Source: JAWOJF01 sp046481785 (GTDB lineage: Bacteria; Bacteroidota; Ignavibacteria; Ignavibacteriales; Ignavibacteriaceae). Taken from it: a stretch of DNA of 5,068 bases. The stretch spans positions 1-5,068 of the forward strand of contig JAWOJF010000225.1 in the NCBI GenBank assembly GCA_046481785.1, read 5' to 3'. Every line of letters begins with the position of its first letter. Positions within the stretch are counted from its first letter, which is position 1. Positions 1-5,068 of the stretch are shown in pieces. Under the pieces are notes generated by a model. That model searched no databases and was not told where the DNA came from. It worked only from the letters and a program-made list of their open reading frames with translations. A program made the position numbers and the translations under genes.

Positions 1-15
1 GCATAATGTCCAGTA

Positions 16-79
16 TGTGCACTTAATTTGTGCATATGGTAATTATATGCACAGCAAATCAAAAAATTTGTGCACTTAA
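16..79. repeat. Cluster of TGTGCA repeats, outer direct-repeat pair
   Basis: The 11-mer TGTGCACTTAA occurs at 16-26 and again at 69-79. A longer overlapping match, AATTTGTGCA, occurs at 25-34 and 65-74. Together with the dyad at 29-53, this puts four TGTGCA/TGCACA half-sites into about 65 bases, three in one orientation and one reversed. The last copy abuts the stop codon (81-83) of the minus-strand Fic gene. The arrangement resembles a multi-copy binding site for a dimeric regulator. It could also be the end of a repeat element cut by the window edge. The repeats are seen directly; their function is inferred. Confidence 0.6.
29..53. promoter_or_regulatory. Perfect 9-bp dyad, candidate operator
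   Basis: TGTGCATAT (29-37) and its exact reverse complement ATATGCACA (45-53) flank a 7-base spacer. On the minus strand a TATAAT hexamer lies at 47-42, overlapping the spacer and the inner edge of one arm, so a leftward promoter here would be covered by a bound protein. No good -35 hexamer is visible at the right distance, so the promoter part is weak. No T-run follows on either strand, so this is not a typical intrinsic terminator for the Fic gene. Which protein binds it, if any, cannot be told from the sequence. Confidence 0.45.
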
Positions 80-80
80 A

Positions 81-1160
81 TTAGCTATTTGAGAGGATTT
101 TTAAAAGAATGAGGTTTTTATACAGAATTTCCCTGCCGACCTGTTCGGAGGCAAGAATACCCAATTTTTCCAACTTACGAAGGTATTTGCTTGCCGTGTT
201 GCGGGATGCGATTTTCTTTTCTTCGAGTATGGCGATCTTGCAATACGGCTGGTTGAAGATAACTTCAATAAGCTCGTGCGAATAAATTTCAGGTGCCTCT
301 GTTTTTACTTTTTCAGCTGCGGCAAGATAGCTGTCATAAATTGTATTCACTTTATTTAGCGTAAGTCCGGCGGTATGTCTGACTGCATCAAGCAGATAGA
401 TAATCCAGTTTTTCCACTCACCGTTTTCTGTTACTTCCCTTAGAAGACGGTAGTAGTCGTTCTTGGTATCGAGGATATACTTTGAAAGATAAATAACCGG
501 CAGATCGATAAGTCGTTCTTTACAAAGGTAAAGTACATTCAGTATCCTTCCCGTCCTGCCGTTCCCGTCGGAGAAAGGATGTATCGCTTCAAACTGGTAG
601 TGAAGAATTGCCATTTTAATCAGCGGATCAATATTATAATAATCCAGAGCAGCTTTACTCCAGTTAATTAATTTTTCCGATAGAAAATCTCCGGGCTCGG
701 GCGGAGTGTAAACAACGTGAGTCTCGGTTCCTATATAAACCTGAACATTCCTGATCCCTTCATCCTTGCCGGTAATAGTTCTGAAAATATCAACGGCAAG
801 ATCAACAGAATATTCTGCCGGCTCATTCATCAACAGGAATGCATTCCATAATGCTTCACGGTAACGCAGCACTTCTTTTGTTGAAGGATTGATGTTTGAA
901 GCCGAAGATGAAAATGCTTTATAAAGCTCATCGTTAGTAGTAAAAATATTTTCGATTGTAGAGCTATCCTTTGCTTCCTGAAGAACAAGGGTATTTATAA
1001 GCATAAGCGGATTGGGAATTACCGGCAGTCTTCCTTTCAATTCTGCTAAAGATGCACGCGCTTCAGTAAGCTTTTTATATACTTCAATTGTTTCCCATGC
1101 TTTACTGTCCGGCATAAGTAAAGGAAGATTATTATAAGGCTGATCTTTGTGGAAGCTCAT
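81..1160 (-). CDS. Fic family protein, class II (self-inhibited), with C-terminal winged helix
   Basis: Complete 359-residue cytoplasmic protein. Fic enzymes transfer a nucleotide monophosphate, usually AMP from ATP, onto a hydroxyl side chain of a target protein. The signature HPFSDGNGRTGR is intact at residues 194-205, with catalytic His194, the phosphate-binding GNGR loop and the final Arg205. S66-xxx-E70-N71 fits the inhibitory motif [ST]xxxE[GN]; its position before the Fic core makes this class II, regulated in cis, so no separate antitoxin is expected and none is seen. Residues 142-156 fit the target-docking flap. Residues about 290-355 look like a winged helix, as in Shewanella SoFic, which has similar length and order. 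The start codon (1160-1158) has only a weak purine stretch upstream (AAAG), but the N-terminus looks natural. The gene is divergent from the next one and appears intact. Target and physiological role are unknown. Confidence 0.93.
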   Translation of the reverse strand: MSFHKDQPYNNLPLLMPDSKAWETIEVYKKLTEARASLAELKGRLPVIPNPLMLINTLVLQEAKDSSTIENIFTTNDELYKAFSSSASNINPSTKEVLRYREALWNAFLLMNEPAEYSVDLAVDIFRTITGKDEGIRNVQVYIGTETHVVYTPPEPGDFLSEKLINWSKAALDYYNIDPLIKMAILHYQFEAIHPFSDGNGRTGRILNVLYLCKERLIDLPVIYLSKYILDTKNDYYRLLREVTENGEWKNWIIYLLDAVRHTAGLTLNKVNTIYDSYLAAAEKVKTEAPEIYSHELIEVIFNQPYCKIAILEEKKIASRNTASKYLRKLEKLGILASEQVGREILYKNLILLKILSNS

Positions 1161-1190
1161 CTGCTTTGGGTAATTAATTAAATGTTATTT

Positions 1191-1221
1191 CAAAATTATA
1201 AAGTAATGTTCCGGAATACAA
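1191..1221 (-). promoter_or_regulatory. Candidate promoter for the Fic gene
   Basis: Read on the minus strand, TAATTTTG (1198-1191) matches the Bacteroidota -7 consensus TAnnTTTG, and a TTG lies 20 bases upstream (1221-1219), an acceptable -33 element. The same stretch contains a perfect TATAAT (1200-1195), but its sigma70-style -35 (TTGTAT) would be only 15 bases away. Either reading puts transcription start about 25-30 bases before the Fic start codon. AT-rich intergenic DNA produces such matches by chance, so this remains a suggestion. Confidence 0.35.
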
Positions 1222-1246
1222 GTTTGGGGCTGGAGGGTGGTGGAAG

Positions 1247-1271
1247 TAACTATTAACGAATAACTATTAAC
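1247..1271. repeat. Short direct repeat, two copies of TAACTATTAAC
   Basis: TAACTATTAAC occurs at 1247-1257 and 1261-1271, separated by GAA, giving a 14-base period. A degenerate third copy (TTTTAACC) follows at 1272-1279. It lies in the divergent spacer, upstream of the proposed Fic promoter. It may be a small regulatory repeat or simple-sequence drift; no function can be assigned. Confidence 0.5.
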
Positions 1272-1275
1272 TTTT

Positions 1276-1370
1276 AACCGGCAGGCAGCGGCTGTATGCA
1301 AAATTAACTTCTGCACACCAGCATCGGGCACCCGGATTGCTGAATGTCACTAACGCTGCAGAACCTGCAC
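1276..1370. other. GC-richer intergenic patch with an imperfect hairpin
   Basis: This part of the 262-bp spacer is visibly richer in G and C than its AT-rich surroundings. It contains an imperfect inverted repeat: CAGCATCGGG (1319-1328) pairs with 1331-1342 through about ten base pairs with two single-base bulges and a tiny loop. One frame per strand stays open across it (plus 1274-1402; minus about 1378-1268), but neither has a plausible start codon or ribosome binding site. It could be a remnant of a dispersed intergenic repeat or a decayed gene. No RNA family is recognised. Confidence 0.3.
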
Positions 1371-1410
1371 TAAATCTTTCGTCAATTCAATATTATTAAA
1401 ATAAATTTAT

Positions 1411-1418
1411 AGAGAGGG
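1411..1418 (+). promoter_or_regulatory. Ribosome binding site of the T9SS-exported propeller gene
   Basis: AGAGAGGG ends four bases before the ATG at 1423, with a further GG directly before the start codon. This purine block supports the chosen start, which also places a signal peptide at the extreme N-terminus. No convincing promoter is visible between the GC-richer patch and this site. Confidence 0.5.
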
Positions 1419-1422
1419 CAGG

Positions 1423-2931
1423 ATGAAAAATCATTTTTATACTCTGGTTTTATTTTCCATTTTACTGATGCAGACCAGCGGTTTATCACAATTCTGGGTT
1501 TATCAGGTTTCCGGTACAACACAACATCTTAATGATGTACATATGATTAATAGCCAGACAGGATGGATATGCGGCGATGCAGGCACTTTGCTTAAAACAA
1601 CAAACGGGGGTCAGAACTGGGTGCAGGTAAATGCAACAGCAAATGATCTTAATTCAATTGTATTTAAAGATGCCGTTACCGGTGTTGCTGTCGGTGATGA
1701 TGGAATAATCATCCGGACAGTTGACGGTGGTGCAAGCTGGTCAGTTGTGCCGGCAGTAACAATTGAACAGTTCAGAAAAGTTTCCTGGAACGAAGGAAGC
1801 ATGGTATACGCAGCAGGTGATGACGGACTGGCTGCAGTATCTGCTGATGACGGCGCAACATGGGTATTGAAAAATACGGGTACAACTTTAAGATTCAGGG
1901 GAATAGCCGCAGCCGGCACTAATAAAGTATGGGCAGTTGGAAACGACGGGGTGATTAAATATTCTTCCGATGGCGGTAATTCATGGGCAACTCAAACTAG
2001 CGGTATTACAAACCAGGACCTGCATGATATTCAGTTTGTTAATGAAACTACCGGGTTTGCAGGAGGCAGCGGGTCTAATTTTATTTATACAAACAATGGC
2101 GGACAGACATGGACACTTCGCAATTCAGGAATATTTTTCGACATTAACGGAATTTATTTCCAGGATGAAAATATCGGGTGGGGTGTCAGTCTTGCCGGCA
2201 CTATATTTTTTACTATTGACGGTGGTGTTTCATGGACCAGTCAACCCTGTGGTTCAGCAAGCACTCTGAAAGAAGCATATTTTATTCACCAGGGAAAAGG
2301 CTGGACAGTGGGCGAAAACGGTACCATAGTCATGTATGATAATCCATCAATCCCGGTTGAACTTACTTCGTTCAATGCATCCATAACCGGAAATGATGTT
2401 ACATTAAATTGGAGCACCGCATCCGAAATAAATAATCATGGTTTCGAGATTGAACGTAACTACGGCAGTCTTCAGACAACAGCCAGTAATACCGGCTGGG
2501 TTGTGGTAGGGTTTTCAGAGGGAGCTGGAAATACAACCGAAATGCAGTCATACAGTTTTACCGATAAATCACTCGCCAGCGGAAAATATCTCTACAGGCT
2601 GAAACAGGTAGATTTTGACGGAACATTCGAATATTCAAATACAGTTGAAGTGGAGTTGAATCATCCGGAAAGATTTGAACTTTCGCAGAACTATCCCAAT
2701 CCTTTTAACCCTTCTACTAAAATCAGTTACCATTTACCATCCGGCAGCGATGTTACACTGAAGGTTTATGATGTAATAGGTAATGAAGTTGCAACTCTTG
2801 TACAGGGATTCAAAGATGCAGGAAGTCATAGTATTGAATTCAGTGCTGATAACCTTGGATCCGGTATTTATTTCTACAAATTAACTGGTATTGATTTTGT
2901 TCAGACAAAGAAAATGATCCTTATCCGGTAA
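1423..2931 (+). CDS. Exported seven-repeat Ycf48/BNR-like beta-propeller with T9SS sorting domain
   Basis: Complete 502-residue protein, probably released or surface-bound. Residues 1-23 form a Sec signal peptide (K2, hydrophobic 6-16, likely cleavage near 20-23). Residues 24 to about 309 hold seven repeats of about 41 residues, with repeat tryptophans at 25, 66, 106, 147, 188, 230 and 271. Six carry the BNR-type motif x[ST]xDGGxxW (ending at W66, W106, W147, W188, W230, W271), and GWxxGxxGTI-like segments are typical of Ycf48-related propellers. The seventh lacks the closing motif, as expected where the ring closes on the N-terminal strand. Residues about 310-415 form an Ig/FN3-like adaptor common in Bacteroidota and Ignavibacteria. 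Residues 418-502 form the T9SS C-terminal sorting domain (NYPNPFNPS near 423, ending KKMILIR). Despite the Ycf48 resemblance, a photosystem role is unlikely; ligand and function are unknown. It is a single-gene unit with its own terminator. Confidence 0.92.
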   Translation: MKNHFYTLVLFSILLMQTSGLSQFWVYQVSGTTQHLNDVHMINSQTGWICGDAGTLLKTTNGGQNWVQVNATANDLNSIVFKDAVTGVAVGDDGIIIRTVDGGASWSVVPAVTIEQFRKVSWNEGSMVYAAGDDGLAAVSADDGATWVLKNTGTTLRFRGIAAAGTNKVWAVGNDGVIKYSSDGGNSWATQTSGITNQDLHDIQFVNETTGFAGGSGSNFIYTNNGGQTWTLRNSGIFFDINGIYFQDENIGWGVSLAGTIFFTIDGGVSWTSQPCGSASTLKEAYFIHQGKGWTVGENGTIVMYDNPSIPVELTSFNASITGNDVTLNWSTASEINNHGFEIERNYGSLQTTASNTGWVVVGFSEGAGNTTEMQSYSFTDKSLASGKYLYRLKQVDFDGTFEYSNTVEVELNHPERFELSQNYPNPFNPSTKISYHLPSGSDVTLKVYDVIGNEVATLVQGFKDAGSHSIEFSADNLGSGIYFYKLTGIDFVQTKKMILIR

Positions 2932-2954
2932 CTTTTTTTTATAGAAAAATATTT

Positions 2955-2991
2955 AAGCAAAAGGCATTAAGAGAATGCCTTTTGCTTTTTT
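2955..2991 (+). terminator. Strong intrinsic terminator
   Basis: A perfect 14-bp inverted repeat (AAGCAAAAGGCATT at 2955-2968, partner at 2974-2987) with a 5-base loop runs directly into a T tract at 2986-2991. It begins 24 bases after the stop codon of the upstream propeller gene. On the minus strand the stem is followed by AAATATTTTTC, so it might also act weakly in that direction, although no minus-strand gene is seen to its right. Confidence 0.9.
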
Positions 2992-3291
2992 AATACTCCC
3001 CTTCCTTTTAAAATTTTGTGTTGAGTATATTTGATCACTGTTGAAAGAACTTTCGTTTTTTCTTTAGAAATTACTGAATGAGTGGTTTGGCAGGCAGCAA
3101 GAAGAACTTGCCTGCTTCTTACTGACTACTTCCCCGGTCTGATAATCGGTTTATGAGACTATCGATAACAGTCTTACAAGAATGTTCATATATGCCTCTC
3201 TTTTTAATAGAACAATCAGATTTCTGATAAAACTGATTAAACATAAAAGCAGGATGTTTTTATCAATTCATTATTTGATAATCCGAATTTC
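2992..3291. other. Intergenic region without a recognisable gene
   Basis: About 300 bases between the terminator and the next promoter. Only tiny open frames occur (15 and 24 codons on the plus strand, starting at 3078 and 3153), neither with a ribosome binding site. No tRNA-like or known ncRNA fold was recognised. Hairpins are present: one at 3090-3115, with competing pairings, and nested ones at 3214-3238, where AATCAG can pair with CTGAT at 3224-3228 or CTGATT at 3233-3238. An untranslated RNA or a mobile-element remnant cannot be excluded. Confidence 0.5.
3090..3115. other. Hairpin with alternative pairings
   Basis: GCAGGCA (3090-3096) is the exact reverse complement of TGCCTGC (3109-3115), giving a 7-bp stem with a 12-base loop. 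Two other stems compete: GCAAG (3097-3101) with CTTGC (3107-3111), and AAGAAG (3099-3104) with CTTCTT (3115-3120). No T tract follows, so it is not a standard terminator. It is GC-richer than its surroundings. Function unknown. Confidence 0.4.
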
Positions 3292-3320
3292 TTGACACAT
3301 TAATTTTAGTAAAATATAGT
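3292..3320 (+). promoter_or_regulatory. Sigma70-type promoter of the second BNR-repeat gene
   Basis: TTGACA (3292-3297) is a perfect -35 hexamer, followed after exactly 17 bases by TATAGT (3315-3320), five of six matches to the -10 consensus. Transcription would start near 3327, leaving a leader of about 95 bases before the ATG at 3423. Bacteroidota housekeeping promoters often differ from this consensus, so its use in this host is an inference, but it is the best promoter match noticed in the window. Confidence 0.6.
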
Positions 3321-3411
3321 AATCTGTAACCAGACTAAGGAGCAATTTAAGGTCTTAATCCTGTATATAACTTTTACTAAATTTATTTCATAATAAATAT
3401 TCTTACTTTTA

Positions 3412-3417
3412 AGAGAG
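3412..3417 (+). promoter_or_regulatory. Ribosome binding site of the second BNR-repeat gene
   Basis: AGAGAG lies five bases before the ATG at 3423, similar to the purine block before the first propeller gene. A stronger-looking AAGGAG occurs earlier in the leader (3337-3342) but no start codon follows at a useful distance. This supports the start at 3423. Confidence 0.4.
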
Positions 3418-3422
3418 CACCA

Positions 3423-5068
3423 ATGAAATCTTTAGCTAAGCTTTTTATTCTTATCCTGATTGCAGTACTGATAATTTTCTTTCTTCCGGAAAAGAAAACT
3501 TCAACCGCGGACACTGAAATAGTTTTTTCAACCGGGGATGAACCCGGTCCTGATATGAGACCTTATGAATGGGCTTATATTAAGAAAACATATCCTTATT
3601 ACAATGCGGATCCCCGTGTATACATCGATGCACTTGAACAGGCACACAGGATTCATGATGAAACGCGTAATAAAAGATTAAGTAAAGGAATGAGTGCAGT
3701 TCAGTGGGAGTTTGCAGGGCCTTTAAATATAGGCGGAAGAGTTGTTGACATTGAGTTCGATCCGAACAGCCCTAACATTATTTATGCGGGATTTGCTACA
3801 GGCGGTGTATTTAAATCTTTCGATACCGGCGAAACATGGCTGCCGATCTTTGATTCACTTGCAGTACTTACTGTTGGCGATATTGCGATAGATCCGTTGA
3901 ACAGCAACATTATATATGTTGGAACTGGTGAAGCAAACGGCGGACATAATAATTTTCCGGGCGGCGGCATTTTTAAATCAACGGATGCCGGCAATACCTG
4001 GCAGTTTTTAGGACTTGAAGGCACAACTTCCATAGGAAGAATTGTTATTCATCCGGTTAATTCAAATATAATCTATCTTGCTTCTGTTGGTTCGTACTTT
4101 GCACCTAATCCAGAAAGAGGAATTTATAAATCCACCGACGGCGGATTAAACTGGACACACGCCTTGTTTGTTTCAGATACAACCGGTGCAATTGATATTA
4201 TTATGGATCCCGTAAACCCGGACCGAATGATGGCTGCAACATGGGAAAGAGTGAGAAGACCAACCTCATCCCGTTTATTCGGACCCTCAAGCGGAATTTA
4301 CAAAACTACCAATGGCGGTGACAGCTGGACAAAAATATCTTCACCTGATCTGCCGAATCCAAATTCTCAGAATGTTGGAAGAATAGGTTTAACTGTTCAC
4401 AAGAACAATCCGGATATTGTTTATGCCCTTTACACAGATGGATATACAATTATAAGTCTTTACCGGTCAAATGATTTTGGTAATAGATGGAGAGATGTTG
4501 ATCCAGATAATGAATTAATTTCAGGTGCTTCAAGCTTCAGCTGGTATTTCGGACAGGTAAGAGTACATCCTGCAAATCCCAATATTGTCTATGTACTTGA
4601 TGTTGCTTTTATGCGTTCAACGGATGGCGGAAATAGCTGGCCGGTGATTTATGGATATGGCGGTCCATCACAACTACATGTAGATCATCACGCACTTGCA
4701 TTCAACCCGGTTGATCCGAACTTTATAATAAGTGGAAATGATGGCGGAATTAACACTTCAACAAACGGTGGTCAAACATGGTCTGCACCAAAAAATATTC
4801 CCGCAACACAGTTTTATGAAATTGGTCTGGATTATAACAATCCCCAACGGCTCTTCGGCGGAACACAGGATAATGGAACAAACAGAACAACAACCGGTGA
4901 TTTAGATGACTGGCAGACTATTTATGGCGGTGATGGTTTTTATGTTAATGTCGATTATACAAACCCTAATATAATTTATTGTGAATCACAATACCCATTT
5001 TACCCAGTTAGTAAATTTAGGCTCTTTCATCAGATTTTCCTCCATAAGTCGTTGATTATATACTTGTT
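3423..5068 (+). CDS. Exported BNR/VPS10-like repeat protein (WD40/YVTN/BNR-like), 3' end missing
   Basis: Open frame of 548 codons with no stop before the window end. Residues 1-29 look like a signal peptide or anchor (two lysines, hydrophobic 8-21, possible cleavage after Ala29). Residues about 90-519 carry BNR-type motifs [KRT][ST]xDxGxxW ending at W139, W193, W244, W302, W356, W406 and W453. They alternate with strands like DPxNSNIIYVG (for example 157-168, 210-220, 382-391). VDHHALAFNPVDPN (420-433), followed by GNDGG, and FYEIGLDY...GGTQDNGT (464-485) are hallmarks of the sortilin/VPS10-like 'glycosyl hydrolase' family of Bacteroidota. Members are usually far longer and often end in a T9SS sorting domain, which would lie beyond the window. 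Hydrolase activity is not established. Residues about 525-548 do not fit the family; the true frame probably ends near 4994. It has its own promoter and leader. Confidence 0.85.
   Translation, partial: MKSLAKLFILILIAVLIIFFLPEKKTSTADTEIVFSTGDEPGPDMRPYEWAYIKKTYPYYNADPRVYIDALEQAHRIHDETRNKRLSKGMSAVQWEFAGPLNIGGRVVDIEFDPNSPNIIYAGFATGGVFKSFDTGETWLPIFDSLAVLTVGDIAIDPLNSNIIYVGTGEANGGHNNFPGGGIFKSTDAGNTWQFLGLEGTTSIGRIVIHPVNSNIIYLASVGSYFAPNPERGIYKSTDGGLNWTHALFVSDTTGAIDIIMDPVNPDRMMAATWERVRRPTSSRLFGPSSGIYKTTNGGDSWTKISSPDLPNPNSQNVGRIGLTVHKNNPDIVYALYTDGYTIISLYRSNDFGNRWRDVDPDNELISGASSFSWYFGQVRVHPANPNIVYVLDVAFMRSTDGGNSWPVIYGYGGPSQLHVDHHALAFNPVDPNFIISGNDGGINTSTNGGQTWSAPKNIPATQFYEIGLDYNNPQRLFGGTQDNGTNRTTTGDLDDWQTIYGGDGFYVNVDYTNPNIIYCESQYPFYPVSKFRLFHQIFLHKSLIIYL
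4986..5068 (-). other. Possible 5' end of an unrelated minus-strand gene, cut after a few codons
   Basis: Read on the minus strand from the window edge, there is TATAAT (5060-5055), then GGAGG (5043-5039), an 8-base gap and ATG (5030-5028). This opens MKEPKFTNWVKWVL before a TGA at 4988-4986. Promoter hexamer, strong ribosome binding site and start codon in the right order within about 30 bases look like a genuine gene start. The stop after 14 residues falls where the opposite strand becomes recognisable propeller sequence. The simplest reading is the first dozen codons of another gene joined to the propeller gene. Start motifs of this kind (F-x-x-W-x-x-W) made me think of small GIY-YIG nuclease genes, but that is a guess from too few residues. 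Confidence 0.35.

Noticed and set aside
29..53. Intrinsic terminator for the Fic gene
   Set aside because: The stem is AT-rich and no T run follows it in the direction of Fic transcription.
16..79. CRISPR array or tandem-repeat array
   Set aside because: The copies are only 9-11 bases, spaced unevenly and in mixed orientation, with no spacer-length regularity.
81..1160. Fic-type toxin-antitoxin pair
   Set aside because: The inhibitory motif is in the same protein (S66/E70/N71), no small partner gene lies upstream within 1161-1422, and the length fits stand-alone class II Fic proteins.
1611..1919. 102-codon minus-strand open frame
   Set aside because: It lies entirely inside the well-supported propeller gene and has no recognisable domain; it is a shadow of the repetitive coding sequence.
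1970..2269. 99-codon plus-strand open frame in another phase
   Set aside because: It overlaps the propeller repeats out of frame and shows no protein-family features.
1423..2931. Photosystem II assembly factor (Ycf48/HCF136)
   Set aside because: Only the repeat fold resembles that family; the T9SS sorting domain, adaptor domain and lineage argue against a photosystem role.
3078..3227. Two tiny plus-strand open frames (15 codons from 3078, 24 codons from 3153)
   Set aside because: Neither has a ribosome binding site or peptide features such as a toxin-like hydrophobic helix, and they sit in hairpin-containing intergenic DNA.
3782..4033. 83-codon minus-strand open frame
   Set aside because: It is antisense to the second BNR-repeat gene, whose motifs are unmistakable here; the antisense protein has no recognisable features.
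1..5068. Circular element or closed contig
   Set aside because: The first and last ~80 bases share no evident overlap, and one gene runs off the right edge.

Overview
The window looks like a piece of an AT-rich genome from the Bacteroidota/Chlorobiota side of the FCB group, most likely an Ignavibacteria-type organism. The main evidence is the secreted protein at 1423-2931. It ends in a type IX secretion (T9SS) C-terminal sorting domain whose opening motif (NYPNPFNPSTKI) is characteristic of that lineage, and it carries the IPVELTSF...LNWSTASE adaptor domain common in the same group. The taxonomic call is inference from protein style; there is no rRNA or marker gene here.

Layout, left to right. 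Positions 1-80 hold a compact cluster of TGTGCA half-sites, including a perfect 9-bp dyad, directly beyond the stop codon of a minus-strand gene. Positions 81-1160 (minus) encode a complete Fic-domain protein with an intact catalytic motif, an N-terminal self-inhibitory motif and a C-terminal winged helix. A 262-bp divergent intergenic region follows, with a likely fic promoter, an 11-bp direct repeat and a GC-richer hairpin-containing patch. Positions 1423-2931 (plus) encode a 502-residue exported beta-propeller protein with a T9SS sorting tail, closed by a perfect 14-bp-stem terminator at 2955-2991. About 300 bp without a convincing gene follow, containing some hairpins. A near-consensus sigma70-type promoter at 3292-3320 then precedes a second exported BNR-repeat protein (3423 to the window end), which has no stop codon inside the window.

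The two plus-strand genes are separate transcription units encoding exported repeat proteins of the same broad fold class (BNR/Ycf48/VPS10-like propellers). They look like ordinary members of the large T9SS-exported repertoire of these bacteria. The Fic gene is transcribed away from them and shows no functional link to them.

The most notable points are: (1) the last ~75 bases stop looking like the propeller gene and instead read, on the minus strand, like the promoter, ribosome binding site and first codons of a different gene, which suggests a rearrangement or an assembly chimera near position 4994; (2) the TGTGCA dyad cluster next to a Fic protein that itself has a DNA-binding-type domain; and (3) the exact seven-fold repeat of the 1423-2931 protein, whose only two cysteines lie in the first and last repeats. 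I did not find a convincing undescribed multi-gene system.
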